Positions 8,883 to 17,983 of a stretch of DNA of 64,000 bases are shown piece by piece (position 1 is the first letter of the stretch; the number at the start of each line of letters is the position of its first letter). The stretch is from Haladaptatus halobius (lineage in GTDB: Archaea > Halobacteriota > Halobacteria > Halobacteriales > Haladaptataceae): NCBI RefSeq assembly GCF_020618475.1, contig NZ_CP085335.1, forward strand, positions 1,674,001 through 1,738,000, given 5' to 3'. A program made the translations under genes and the position numbers. The notes under the pieces are model-generated. The model worked only from the letters and a program-made list of their open reading frames with translations. It did not search any database and was not told where the DNA came from.

Positions 8883-8909
8883 TTTCTCGGCTCGCCCGAC
8901 TCCGACCGC

Positions 8910-9365
8910 TCACTCGACGTTTTCGCGCTTCAGCGAGAGAACCGTGCGCTCGAACTCGCAGACGAGGTCGTCGTCCTGATTGAACACCTCGACGTGCATG
9001 GTGACGACGCCGCGCTCGCCGTCGCTCGTCTCGCGCTTGTCCGTCACAGTCGACTGCGCGCAGATCGTATCCCCGTGGAAGACCGGCTTCGGGTGCGAAA
9101 CGTCGTCGTACGAGAGGTTTGCGACGATGGTGCCGTCGGTCGTGTCGGGGATGGTCATCCCGACCGCGAGGCTCATGGTGTAGAGACCGTTGACGAGCCG
9201 CTTGCCGAACTGCGTGTTCGCGGCGAACTCGGCGTCCAGATGGAGTGGTTGTTGGTTCATAGTCATGTCACAGAACTGTTGATTGTCGCTCTCGCTCACG
9301 GTGCGCCGTTTCTCGTGTTCGATAGTTTGGCCGACCGTGAACTCCTCGTAGTAGCGGCTTGTCAT
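8910..9365 (-). CDS. MaoC-family (R)-specific hydratase
   Basis: A single hot-dog-fold protein of 151 residues. It starts with YYEEFTVGQTIEH, has a DNQQF segment and the stretch PLHLDAEFAANTQFGKRLVNGLYTMSL, where Asp and His form the usual catalytic pair, then the family-typical PKPVFHGDTI. MaoC enzymes hydrate trans-2-enoyl-CoA or dehydrate beta-methylmalyl-type CoA esters. The CitE-like lyase gene 3 kb away would be a chemically sensible partner, but they are not in one operon, so this is only a suggestion. Confidence 0.88.
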   Translation of the reverse strand: MTSRYYEEFTVGQTIEHEKRRTVSESDNQQFCDMTMNQQPLHLDAEFAANTQFGKRLVNGLYTMSLAVGMTIPDTTDGTIVANLSYDDVSHPKPVFHGDTICAQSTVTDKRETSDGERGVVTMHVEVFNQDDDLVCEFERTVLSLKRENVE

Positions 9366-9455
9366 GGCGGAATCTGCGCCGCGTACCAGAAAAATCCTGT
9401 CGGTCTGTCTCCGCTATCTCCCGGTCTGCAACTCCTTTCCGTTCGTCTATCTCCG

Positions 9456-9486
9456 ATTGTTGCAACCGTTCCAATCGTTGCAACCG
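9456..9486. promoter_or_regulatory. Direct repeat of a TTGCAA-centred 13-mer, candidate operator
   Basis: ATTGTTGCAACCG (9456-9468) and ATCGTTGCAACCG (9474-9486) differ at one base and begin 18 bp apart. Each has the self-complementary TTGCAA core. They lie between the start of the MaoC gene and the decayed PQQ gene, so either could have been the target. Confidence 0.3.
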
Positions 9487-9504
9487 CGACGGACGGTATA
9501 ATCG

Positions 9505-10891
9505 GTGCGTAACAAAGTAGACACTATTCGAACGGGGGTTGTAGTCGAACTGAATTCAGATCAAAAAAACCGTGAGAGACCAAAACACACGGCGTTCGAC
9601 GGTGAATCGACGTACTACAAATCGATAGGAACGTCCTTCGGCTTCGAGTCCGAGGCGGAACCTGACAGCTTCTATATAAGCGCGACCAGCGAATTCCAGT
9701 TCGACCAAGTGGTGACGCGCGGAGATACACGCATCTCGCGGAGCGTCGAGTGGTCGTTCGAGTGCTCCGAGACGGCCGACTCGACGGATGCGCCCACTTC
9801 GACCGCCGACGCCGACGCAGAGTCTACGGCTCGTCGGGGCTCGACTGACGGTGGCGTCGACTGGCAGTCGGCACCGCACGGCGGCGACGGAGGAACTGCG
9901 CTTCGAGCCGATCGAACATCGTCGAGAGGCGACCGCGTTCGCGCACGCTGGTACGCGCAGGCGGGCGGGCCGGTCGAGACGACCCCCGTCGTCCGGAACG
10001 GAACGGTGTAAGTGGGAACCGGAAACGGATTCGTCTGTGGCGTCGACCGCCGGACGACGTGAGCAACTGGCTGTTTCAGGCGCCCAACGCGGTCGGGACG
10101 CCGACTATCGGCCCGGAACTGACGCACGTCGGCGACCGCAACGGAAACCTGTTCGCGCTCGACGCCGCCAACGGCAGACGAGAGTGGCAGTTCGAGACGG
10201 ATGCCGGACTGGATGTGTCGCCGGTTCTACTCAGCGACACCCTCTACGTAGCGGCTCGGGCCGGGCAGGTGTCCACGCTCGACGCCGACACTGGCGAGGT
10301 TCAGAACTCGTCCGGAGTCCGGCGCGGGCGCTCACCTCGTTGCGGATCGCGGGCGATAACCTCTACGTGACCGGACTCGACGGTGGCTTGTTCGCCCACG
10401 ACGCGACCGACGGGAGCGAGCGTTTCCGATTCGCCCCGGCCCTCGCCATCGCGGGCATACCCGAAATCGTCGGCGACACCGCCTACGTCGGCACCGTGGA
10501 CGGCGATTGAGTGTACGCGCTCGACGCCGAGACCGGCGAGACGAAGTGGCGGTTTCGGACGGAAGCTGGCGTCTGGTCGTCTCCCGTCGTCGTGAACGGC
10601 ATCGTCTACGTCGGCTGTGCGGACGGCAACGTCTACGCGCTCGACGCTCGGGAAGGAACGGTTCGGTGGCGCGTCCAGACCGGGGCGCGTGTGTGGGGGT
10701 CGCCGGTCGTCACCGACGGACTCGCGTACGTCAGCAACGACGCGGGGCAAGTGTTCGCACTCGACCGCGCCGACGGGCGAATCCGCTGGCGCTTCCGAGC
10801 GCAGGACGCGCTGGTCTCGTCACCGGCGGTCGGAAGCGACGCCGTCTACGTCGGCGACGTCGCGGGCACGGTGTACGCGTTCCCGCAGTAG
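9505..10891 (+). pseudogene. Decayed PQQ-type beta-propeller protein gene
   Basis: The region encodes successive propeller blades such as [43 protein letters not shown] and [13 protein letters not shown], but in three frames. Visible lesions are a TAA at 10009-10011 where a Tyr codon is expected (GTV-stop-VGTGNG), a frameshift between about 10012 and 10060, another near 10305-10320, and a TGA at 10508-10510 between VDGD and VYALD. The last 380 bases are an intact frame. Intact relatives are exported propellers that may bind PQQ or act as scaffolds. The first 270 bases (9505-9780) are coding-like but not recognisable as propeller and may not belong to the original gene. Confidence 0.8.
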
Positions 10892-10989
10892 CGTGTCTTG
10901 GTATTGCATATCGCTTTCAACTCGGATGGCAAGGTCTTTCTCCGGTCGCGCAAGAATTGCCGGTCAGAACCATCAGAGGCGTCCGAAAA

Positions 10990-12264
10990 ATGTCAACCAC
11001 AGGGAAACAGAAGCCTGACGAACCCGAAACGGCGGTCGAAACGGCGCGTCGCCAACTCGAACGAGCGGCGGCGCACCTCGACATCGACCGCGGCATCATC
11101 GACCGATTGAAACATCCCGACCAAGTTCACCGCGTGTCGGTTCCGCTCAAGCGTGACGACGGCAACACGGACATCTTCACCGGCTACCGCGCCCAACACG
11201 ACAGCGTGCGCGGTCCGTTCAAGGGAGGTATGCGATATCATCCCGGCGTGACCGAAGAGGAGTGTATCGGTCTCTCGATGTGGATGACGTGGAAGTGCGC
11301 CGTGATGGACATCCCGTTCGGGGGCGCGAAAGGTGGCATCGTCGTGAACCCGAAGGAGCTGAGCACCGAGGAGAAAGAACGGCTCACCCGGCGCTTCGCG
11401 GAGGAACTGCGCGATTTCATCGGCCCGATGCGGGATATCCCCGCACCCGACATGGGAACCGACGCGCAGACGATGGCGTGGTTCATGGACGCCTACTCGA
11501 TGCAAGAAGGCGAGACCCAACCCGGCGTCGTCACAGGGAAGCCGCCGGTCATCGGCGGTTCGTACGGGCGCGAGGAGTCACCCGGTCGCTCCGTCGCCAT
11601 CATCGCCCGCGAGGCATGTGACTACTACGACTATCCCTTGGAAAAGGCGACGGTCGCCATCCAAGGATTCGGCAGCGTCGGCGCGAACGCGGCGCTCGCC
11701 CTGCACGAGTGGGGCGCGAACGTCGTCGCCGTCTCCGACGTGAACGGCGCGATCTACGACCCCGACGGGCTTGACATCGACGACATCCCGACGCACGAGG
11801 AGGAACCCGAGGCGGTCACGACCTACGACGCGCCCGAGCACCTGCCGAACGACGAATTGCTCGAACTGGACGTGGACGTGCTCGTCCCGGCCGCCATCGG
11901 CAACGTCATCACCGAGGCGAACGCCCGCAACGTGGATGCCGACATCGTTGTCGAGGGTGCGAACGGTCCGACAACCACCACCGGGGACGAGATACTTGAA
12001 AATCGCGGTATCACGGTTATTCCGGACATCCTCGCCAACGCGGGCGGGGTCACGGTGTCGTACTTCGAGTGGTTGCAGGACATCAACCGCCGCCAGTGGT
12101 CGCTGGAGCGCGTGAACGAAGAACTTGAAACCGAGATGCTGAAGGCGTGGAACGACGTGCGCGCCGAAGTCGAAGCGCGCGGCGTGACGTGGCGCGACGC
12201 GGCCTACATCGTCGGCCTCTCGCGCATCGCGGAGGCCCATCAGGCGCGCGGTCTCTGGCCCTGA
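10990..12264 (+). CDS. Glu/Leu/Phe/Val dehydrogenase (glutamate dehydrogenase paralogue 1)
   Basis: The 424-residue product has the substrate-binding signature [13 protein letters not shown], the catalytic-lysine loop [18 protein letters not shown], and the Rossmann core [13 protein letters not shown], ending with [16 protein letters not shown]. It catalyses reversible oxidative deamination of glutamate with NAD(P). ATG 10990 was chosen; the frame is open upstream but that part overlaps the decayed propeller gene. A second, clearly diverged paralogue lies 1.2 kb downstream on the same strand, with the CitE-like gene between them. Cofactor preference is not readable with confidence. Confidence 0.93.
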   Translation: MSTTGKQKPDEPETAVETARRQLERAAAHLDIDRGIIDRLKHPDQVHRVSVPLKRDDGNTDIFTGYRAQHDSVRGPFKGGMRYHPGVTEEECIGLSMWMTWKCAVMDIPFGGAKGGIVVNPKELSTEEKERLTRRFAEELRDFIGPMRDIPAPDMGTDAQTMAWFMDAYSMQEGETQPGVVTGKPPVIGGSYGREESPGRSVAIIAREACDYYDYPLEKATVAIQGFGSVGANAALALHEWGANVVAVSDVNGAIYDPDGLDIDDIPTHEEEPEAVTTYDAPEHLPNDELLELDVDVLVPAAIGNVITEANARNVDADIVVEGANGPTTTTGDEILENRGITVIPDILANAGGVTVSYFEWLQDINRRQWSLERVNEELETEMLKAWNDVRAEVEARGVTWRDAAYIVGLSRIAEAHQARGLWP

Positions 12265-12280
12265 GACGCCGGCCGCCGTC

Positions 12281-12412
12281 TCACCGCGAGGACAGTCCCG
12301 CTCCGATAGCGACGCCGACCGCGATGCCCATTCCCATTCCGAGCGCCAGATTATCCATCGCCACGCCGAATGCGGCGCCGATGCCCATTCCGAGGGCGAT
12401 TCCGATTCCCAT
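12281..12412 (-). CDS. 43-residue glycine-zipper membrane protein
   Basis: The ORF starts at the complement of 12410-12412, just after an in-frame stop and a GGAGAG ribosome-binding-like stretch, and ends at TGA 12281-12283. The product is almost entirely Gly, Ala, Ile, Val, Met and Leu, in two copies of a pattern like MGIGIALGMGIG and MGMGIAVGVAIG, split by the polar DN at residues 20-21. The GxxxG-rich halves suggest two packed transmembrane helices. Similar micro-proteins occur in many bacteria and haloarchaea with no assigned role. It is convergent with the dehydrogenase gene. Confidence 0.7.
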   Translation of the reverse strand: MGIGIALGMGIGAAFGVAMDNLALGMGMGIAVGVAIGAGLSSR

Positions 12413-12511
12413 CTGCTCTCCGTCGGTATCGTCGGCAATATCACGTCACTCGCATACGACGACATAATTGTTCCCGGTGGGTTGAAATCGAACCCGCGCG
12501 TCGGGCCGGAT

Positions 12512-13360
12512 ATGCCACGACGAAGCGTCATGTTCACGCCCGGCGACCGTCCGGAGATGCTGCGCAAAGCGCCCGGGGCGAGGGCGGACGTGATAGTGTT
12601 CGACTTGGAGGACGCCGTCGCACCCGAGCGAAAGGACGAGGCGCGCGAGGCGGTTCGTGACGTGCTCGCCGACCCGGAGTTCGCCCCGGACTGCGAGGTG
12701 TGCGTGCGGGTCAACCCGACTGGGGTCGCGGCGGACGATGACCTGCGAGGAATCGCGGCGGGCGCGGACTCGCTCGATTCGGTCATGCTTCCGAAAACCG
12801 GGTCGGCGGGCGACGTGGAGACGCTGTCCCGCCTCCTCGCCGAACACGACTGCGAAGTGCTTGTTCTCGCGCTGGTCGAAACCGCCTCCGGCGTGCTCGA
12901 CGCCGAAGAGATCGGCGCGGCGGATGCGACCGACGCCCTCGTCTTCGGGGCGGAAGACCTCTCGGCTGACATCGGGGCGACCCGAACCGCCGAGGGGACG
13001 GAAGTACTCTACGCCCGCGAGCACGTCGTGTTGGCCGCGAGCGCCGCAGGGGTGGACGCCATTGACACCGTCTACACCGACTTCGGAGACGCCGAGGGGT
13101 TGCGCGAGGAGACCGAGTTCGCCATCCGACTCGGCTACGACGGAAAGATGGCGATCCATCCGTCGCAGGTCGAACCCATTAATGAGGCGTTCACACCCGA
13201 CCCGGAGCTCGTCGAGTGGGCCGAGAAGGTGTTGGCGGCGAAATCGGACGCCGACGAAGACGGTCGCGGGGTCTTCCGGGTCGACGGGGAGATGATAGAC
13301 GCCCCCCTCGTTGCGCAGGCCGAACGTATCCTAGAATACGCTCGTGTTTCCGGAAATTGA
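12512..13360 (+). CDS. HpcH/HpaI aldolase / citrate lyase-like (CitE) protein
   Basis: The 282-residue protein begins RRSVMFTPGDRPEML, the usual CitE head. It contains VIVFDLEDAV with the metal- and substrate-binding acidic residues, RVNPTG, a conserved PKT (SVMLPKTGS), ALVETASGV and GAEDLSADIG, and ends with GKMAIHPSQVEPIN. Enzymes of this fold cleave or form malyl-CoA, beta-methylmalyl-CoA or citramalyl-CoA, using Mg2+. ATG 12512 is the best start. With a MaoC hydratase gene nearby, a methylmalyl-CoA-type reaction is plausible, but exact substrate cannot be decided here. Confidence 0.9.
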   Translation: MPRRSVMFTPGDRPEMLRKAPGARADVIVFDLEDAVAPERKDEAREAVRDVLADPEFAPDCEVCVRVNPTGVAADDDLRGIAAGADSLDSVMLPKTGSAGDVETLSRLLAEHDCEVLVLALVETASGVLDAEEIGAADATDALVFGAEDLSADIGATRTAEGTEVLYAREHVVLAASAAGVDAIDTVYTDFGDAEGLREETEFAIRLGYDGKMAIHPSQVEPINEAFTPDPELVEWAEKVLAAKSDADEDGRGVFRVDGEMIDAPLVAQAERILEYARVSGN

Positions 13361-13440
13361 AACGCTCACCCCGAATCGAGGGGCGATTAGTTACCCCGAT
13401 TCCGCCATGCTTAACAGTGGGTGGGTGTCATTGACAGACG

Positions 13441-14697
13441 ATGTCAGAACAAGCCAATCCGTTTGAGAGCTTACAGGAGCAGATCGATGACGCGGCCGAG
13501 TACATCGACGCGTCCGACGACGTTCTCGAACGGCTTAAGCATCCCGAGCGGGTGCTCGAAACGAACCTCTCCGTGGAGATGGACGACGGTTCCATCGAGG
13601 TGTTCAAAGCGTTCCGCTCGCAGTTCAACGGCGACCGTGGGCCGTACAAAGGTGGCATTCGCTACCACCCCGGCGTCAGCCGCGACGAGGTGAAAGCCCT
13701 CTCCGGATGGATGGTCTACAAGACGGCCGTCGTAGACATCCCCTACGGCGGCGGGAAAGGCGGCATCGTCATCGACCCCAACGAGTACAGCGAGGCGGAA
13801 TTGGAGCGCATCACGCGCTCCTTTGCGACGGAACTCCGCCCGTTCATCGGCGAAGACCGCGACATCCCCGCGCCGGACGTGAACACCGGCCAGCGGGAGA
13901 TGAACTGGATAAAGGACACCTACGAGACGCTGGAGAACACGACGGCTCCGGGCGTCATCACCGGCAAGGCGCTCGACTCCGGCGGAAGCGAGGGCCGCGT
14001 CGAGGCGACGGGGCGCTCGACCATGCTCACCGCCCGCGAGGCGTTCGACTACCTCGACAAGGAAATGGCCGACGCGACCGTCGCCGTGCAGGGCTACGGG
14101 AACGCGGGGTGGATCGCCGCGAAGCTACTCGAAAATCTCGGCGCGAAGATCGTCGCCGTCTCGGACTCCAGCGGTGCCGTCTACAACGTCGAGGGTCTCC
14201 ACGCCCGCGACGTGAAAGGCCACAAGAACGAGACGGGCAGCGTCGTCGGCTACGCCGGCGCGGACGAGGAGTTCGGCAACGACGACCTGCTCACGCTCGA
14301 CGTGGACCTGCTCGTGCCCGCGGCGCTGGAGAACGCCATCGACGGCGACCTCGCGCGGGAGGTGCAGGCCGACGTCATCGTGGAGGCCGCGAACGGACCG
14401 CTCACCCCCGAAGCGGACGACGTGCTCACGGAGCTCGGCGTCCACGTCTTCCCCGACATCCTCGCCAACGCGGGCGGGGTCACGGTGTCGTACTTCGAGT
14501 GGGTGCAGAACCGCCAGCGATTTCACTGGTCCGAAGACCGCGTCAACGACGAACTCGAAGGCGTCATCGTCGACGCCTTCGAGGACCTGACGAGCGCCTA
14601 CGAGGAACACGACCTGCCGAACTTCCGCACCGCGGCGTACGTCGTCTCCCTCCAGCGCGTCATCGACGCCTACACGGAAAGCGGCAACTGGCCCTAA
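13441..14697 (+). CDS. Glu/Leu/Phe/Val dehydrogenase (glutamate dehydrogenase paralogue 2)
   Basis: The 418-residue product has [39 protein letters not shown] and the nucleotide fold [13 protein letters not shown], ending [18 protein letters not shown]. It is the same family as the gene at 10990 but differs in most of the variable positions (for instance GYGNAG against GFGSVG in the dinucleotide loop), so it is an old paralogue and not a recent copy. Having two types often separates catabolic and biosynthetic roles or NAD and NADP use; which is which cannot be assigned here. It has its own upstream region of about 80 bases. Confidence 0.93.
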   Translation: MSEQANPFESLQEQIDDAAEYIDASDDVLERLKHPERVLETNLSVEMDDGSIEVFKAFRSQFNGDRGPYKGGIRYHPGVSRDEVKALSGWMVYKTAVVDIPYGGGKGGIVIDPNEYSEAELERITRSFATELRPFIGEDRDIPAPDVNTGQREMNWIKDTYETLENTTAPGVITGKALDSGGSEGRVEATGRSTMLTAREAFDYLDKEMADATVAVQGYGNAGWIAAKLLENLGAKIVAVSDSSGAVYNVEGLHARDVKGHKNETGSVVGYAGADEEFGNDDLLTLDVDLLVPAALENAIDGDLAREVQADVIVEAANGPLTPEADDVLTELGVHVFPDILANAGGVTVSYFEWVQNRQRFHWSEDRVNDELEGVIVDAFEDLTSAYEEHDLPNFRTAAYVVSLQRVIDAYTESGNWP

Positions 14698-14877
14698 ACG
14701 CGGTTGAACAGGATTTTCGGTGTGATTTCGTCTTCAGAAGATTTCGGTGGAGTTCTAGACGCAGTAACCCTGATCGCTTGGTTCACAGTGGGGTGTTTTC
14801 GTTTGTGCTACAACTTCGAGGGCCAATACCGACGAATCGCTAGGGTCGATACCCAACCGCACTGCAACCGCAGGAGT

Positions 14878-15251
14878 CGCTAGGGCAAAATACCGCGACC
14901 GCACCGCAGGTGTCCCCAACCCTCCCCGCCAGCGTGGGGATACACTCGCCCCTCACGTTCGTTCGGTGCTCGCGTGCCGCACGCTGGCGCAACCTCTGGG
15001 AAAAGATCGGCAGGCTGCTACGAATCGACAAATCGGCCTGCCACTACGAATCTGCTGGTCGGCCTGCCGCTTCCGGTGGCTGATCGAATTCTGCCCCAAG
15101 GATGCGCCAGCAGACATCGTGCGAGGGGCGCGTGGAACGCACACCGAGCACACTCCCCGCTGGCTGGGCAGAGTGGTGGACACCTGCGGTAAGGGCAGTC
15201 TGGCCGACCGTGCTAGACTGCCCGCAGGCAGTGCGGTATTTTGCCCTAGCG
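14878..15251. mobile_element. MITE-like non-coding element with 19-bp perfect terminal inverted repeats
   Basis: CGCTAGGGCAAAATACCGC at 14878-14896 is repeated as its exact reverse complement at 15233-15251. A second pair of complementary 12-mers (CCGCAGGTGTCC at 14904-14915 and its complement at 15178-15189) lies inside, and similarity continues imperfectly inward, so both ends are about 90 bp inverted copies. The 374-bp element encodes no protein. A partial extra copy of the left end occurs just outside at about 14837. No clear target-site duplication was found. The structure is that of a MITE; no transposase partner is in the window. Confidence 0.75.
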
Positions 15252-15406
15252 CTAGCAAACGACGAGTTCATCAATACCGAATCGACCGAAACCGGAATCC
15301 CGTTTTATCGAATCGAGGATACATCTCATCGAATCGACGAAGCGACGACATCTCCAAATCAGTCGAGTTGGAGATTTCGGTTCCGCGCGAACCGCGTTTC
15401 GAGAGA

Positions 15407-15412
15407 CATATA
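15407..15412 (+). promoter_or_regulatory. TATA element of the blue-copper gene
   Basis: CATATA lies 25-30 bp before the ATG at 15437, consistent with a leaderless transcript. It is about 155 bp downstream of the MITE-like element. Confidence 0.55.
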
Positions 15413-15436
15413 CCCTCGGCGACCCGACCCCCGGAT

Positions 15437-15859
15437 ATGAACCGCCGAGCGTTTCTGGCCGGGGTCGTCGGCGCGGCGTCCGCGACGGTGTCGGGGTGTA
15501 CAGGCCTGCTGAACACCGGGTCAAACGCCCCGGAGGGCGACATCTCGATGGGGTCGAGGTCCTTCAATCCGCGGAAGTTCGAAGTGAAAACCGGAGTGCC
15601 CGTCGTCTGGACGAACACCGACATGCGGAGACACAGCGTGACGGCGTACGAGGACGGCATCCCGAACGAGGCCGAGTACTTCGCGTCCGGCGGCTTCGAC
15701 TCCGAGCAGGCGGCCCGCAAAGCGTGGCAGAAGGGGAAAGGTACCATCAACCCGAACACGACCTTCGAACACACGTTCGAGGTGCCAGGGAGCTACTCCT
15801 ACTTCTGTATCCCCCACGAGGCGGCGGGCATGTCGGGCACCGTCGTCGTCACGGAGTAG
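15437..15859 (+). CDS. Halocyanin-like blue copper lipoprotein
   Basis: The 140-residue protein begins MNRRAFLAGVVGA, a Tat-type signal, followed by the lipobox VSGC with C21 as the lipidated residue. The mature part is a plastocyanin/azurin-like domain. Likely copper ligands are H66 (RRHSV), C124, H127 and M132 in YFCIPHEAAGM. It would sit on the outer face of the membrane and shuttle single electrons in respiration. Halocyanins usually have one such domain, as here. The donor and acceptor are not indicated by neighbours. Confidence 0.9.
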   Translation: MNRRAFLAGVVGAASATVSGCTGLLNTGSNAPEGDISMGSRSFNPRKFEVKTGVPVVWTNTDMRRHSVTAYEDGIPNEAEYFASGGFDSEQAARKAWQKGKGTINPNTTFEHTFEVPGSYSYFCIPHEAAGMSGTVVVTE

Positions 15860-15916
15860 TGACTCCGCGAGAAACTACGTTTCGGAACCACTGGCTGCGA
15901 AAAGGAAACGTTTCGT

Positions 15917-16552
15917 TTAGACTTCCACGTCTTCTTCTTCCACGTCCACGGAGGTCTCTTCTTCTTCCGCGACCTCCTCGGGGTGGGCTTCCAACGTCGC
16001 CTTCTGGATCTCCACCCGGCGAAGCGGGTAGATGGTCTTCGCCTCGCCGTAGATCGCGCTGGAGAGGCGACCTTCGACGACGCTGTCGATGAGGTCGTCG
16101 AAGGTGCGGTCTCGCGCGGCCTCCTTGACGAGGTCGATCATCGTCCGGCGGACGGCCTTCTCTTGGCTGTGATCCGCCTTCTTTGTCGTGAACGCGACGG
16201 GCTGAATCTGGACGCGGTGGTCGTCCGCCGTCAGCACCGTGACGTACGCCTCGATCTTCGAGGCGCCGCGTCGCACGAGGCTACGCAGGTAGTCGCGGGT
16301 GAGTTCGTGCTTGACGAACTCGGTGTAGGCCGCGTCGCTTCCCACGTCGCTGATCTTGAAGGTGAGTTTCGTGTTGTTCTCGCTGGCGTTGTTCGTCAAC
16401 TCGCCGAGCGTCGTTTCGATGGTGCGACCGAGCACCTGATTCGGTTCGTCGGCGGGGGTCGTTCCAAGCTCCGCTCGGTCGAACTGCTCGGGAGCGTGGA
16501 CGGTGTACCACCGCTTTTGCTGTGACTTCTTCGAGACTGATCGTTCACTCAT
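15917..16552 (-). CDS. rps3ae: 30S ribosomal protein S3Ae (eS1)
   Basis: The 211-residue product has the S3Ae order of motifs: a basic start with KKSQQKRWYTVHAP, then LGRTIETTLGELTN, KLTFKISDVG, THEL-type contact KHELTRDYLRSLVRRG, the YVTVLTADDHRVQIQPVAFT strand and a charged acidic tail typical of halophiles. It binds 16S rRNA in the small subunit. Its start overlaps the end of the Pcc1 gene by eight bases, making it the last gene of a uS15 / DHH-like / Pcc1 / eS1 transcription unit. Confidence 0.96.
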   Translation of the reverse strand: MSERSVSKKSQQKRWYTVHAPEQFDRAELGTTPADEPNQVLGRTIETTLGELTNNASENNTKLTFKISDVGSDAAYTEFVKHELTRDYLRSLVRRGASKIEAYVTVLTADDHRVQIQPVAFTTKKADHSQEKAVRRTMIDLVKEAARDRTFDDLIDSVVEGRLSSAIYGEAKTIYPLRRVEIQKATLEAHPEEVAEEEETSVDVEEEDVEV

Positions 16553-16820
16553 GGTTCGTGTTGGTGTCGTCGTTCGCTATCTGTGCTGTCCGGGTTGTCT
16601 GTGCCTTCTGCGCCGTTCGTACTACCTGTTCCGCCACCGAGAGGTTCACGACGTAATCGTCCACGGTGGACTGGAGCCCGCCAGACGTCTCGCGTTCTAT
16701 CGTCGTCACGACCGCGCCGTCCTCCACACTCGTCTCGATTTCGGGCGTGTTGTCCGGCGCGACCGACGCCGCGATAACGTCGGCGTCTTCCAGTTTTGTG
16801 CGAATCGTCGCTCGTCTCAT
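16545..16820 (-). CDS. pcc1: KEOPS complex subunit Pcc1
   Basis: The 91-residue protein carries the short alpha/beta pattern of Pcc1: a first strand RRATIRTKLEDADVIAASV, then the DNTPEI segment, a strand with VVTTIERE, and the conserved GGLQSTVDDYVVNLSVAEQV helix. Pcc1 is the dimerisation subunit of KEOPS, which makes threonylcarbamoyl-adenosine at position 37 of tRNAs. It overlaps both the upstream DHH-like gene and the downstream eS1 gene. Confidence 0.9.
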   Translation of the reverse strand: MRRATIRTKLEDADVIAASVAPDNTPEIETSVEDGAVVTTIERETSGGLQSTVDDYVVNLSVAEQVVRTAQKAQTTRTAQIANDDTNTNHE

Positions 16821-17983
16821 AGCGCCTCCCGGAACGCCGAGAGGAATTCCTTCGCGTCCGCGTCGAACCGCGCGTACCCGCGGCGTGCACTTCCCGTTCC
16901 GTCGCCGCCGACCGCAGACGCTGCCTGCCGCATCGCGTTGCCCAGTCCGATGACGCCCGCTTCGGGGTCGTCCGGTTCGCGGTCGTCCACCGAAACCGCG
17001 GCGGCTTCGGCGTCCGTGACGACGAGCGCGATCGGCTCCGGCGACCGAAAGTCGCCGAGGAGTCGGGCCGCCGTCTCGACCGGCGCGTCGTTCGTTCGGG
17101 CGACGAACAGGCCGTCGTACCGTCCCGTCGTCGCTTCGTGAAGCACCGCGTGCGCCGCGCTCGCGTGGTCACGCCACGCGTCGAGTACGGGCGCGCGAGC
17201 GTCGTGTCCGAGCGCCAGCGCGACGCCCGTCCCGGGCAGTTCTCGCGCGACCGCCTCGAGTACGTCGGCGTAGCCGCCAAGCGTCGCAAACGGCCCGTCC
17301 GCGAGTTCGTAGGGGCGAAGCGCGCGCTCCACGGCGTCGCTCGCTCGCGGCGTCGCGCCCTCCGGCCCCGCGACCGAGAGCGCGACGAGCGAGGCGACCC
17401 GTCGATGCGCGTCGTCGTCGAGGTCGACCGGCAGACCCAGCTCCGCGAGTTTGGCCTGCACCGCCTCCAAGTTGCCGGAGAATCCCGCGTGAACCAGCGT
17501 CGAGTGTGCCAGCCCGTCCGCGAGGTCGTTCGTGGGCGTCGCAACGCCGGATCTGCGCACGAGTCGGTCGCCCGCGGCGTCTAGCAGGTGCGCGCTCTCG
17601 TCGTCGCCCGGCAGGACGCCGGCGGCCACGACGCCAGCGAGTGCTAGCACCGGATCCGGCGATCCGCCGAGTTCGTCCGCGGCCTCGTAGGCCGCGACGC
17701 TGGCCGACCGCCCGAGGAGCGACACGTCGCCACCGGTTGTACCGACGGTCACGACGACCGATTTGTCGTCGCGGCTCTCGGCGTGGTGAGTAGGGAAGCG
17801 CGTGGAGCTCACCTGAAACGGGACTCCGACGTCCGTGCACGCGCGTGCGAGGACGCCGCTAGCCGCTAGGGCGTCGCCGTCGGCCTGCGCGACGATTCGG
17901 ACGAAGTCGACGTCGCGGAGCGCCGCGGCGACCTCGCTCGCGGTGGAGGCGTCCTCGGAAGCGGTTCGACCGGACGTTGACAT
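16817..17983 (-). CDS. DHH/RecJ-like phosphoesterase-fold protein without the usual catalytic motif
   Basis: This 388-residue protein is the haloarchaeal gene that sits between uS15 and Pcc1 and is usually named RecJ-like exonuclease. The first region VRIVAQADGDALAASGVLARAC aligns with the DHH-family strand that normally reads HxDADG, but the leading His and Asp are missing. The VVVTVGTTGG stretch lacks the DHH triplet. C-terminal features include RRGYARFDADAKEFL, close to a DHHA1-type nucleic-acid domain. It may be a nuclease-like regulator or inactive paralogue. It is adjacent to the uS15 gene (one-base gap) and overlaps pcc1. Confidence 0.75.
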   Translation of the reverse strand: MSTSGRTASEDASTASEVAAALRDVDFVRIVAQADGDALAASGVLARACTDVGVPFQVSSTRFPTHHAESRDDKSVVVTVGTTGGDVSLLGRSASVAAYEAADELGGSPDPVLALAGVVAAGVLPGDDESAHLLDAAGDRLVRRSGVATPTNDLADGLAHSTLVHAGFSGNLEAVQAKLAELGLPVDLDDDAHRRVASLVALSVAGPEGATPRASDAVERALRPYELADGPFATLGGYADVLEAVARELPGTGVALALGHDARAPVLDAWRDHASAAHAVLHEATTGRYDGLFVARTNDAPVETAARLLGDFRSPEPIALVVTDAEAAAVSVDDREPDDPEAGVIGLGNAMRQAASAVGGDGTGSARRGYARFDADAKEFLSAFREAL

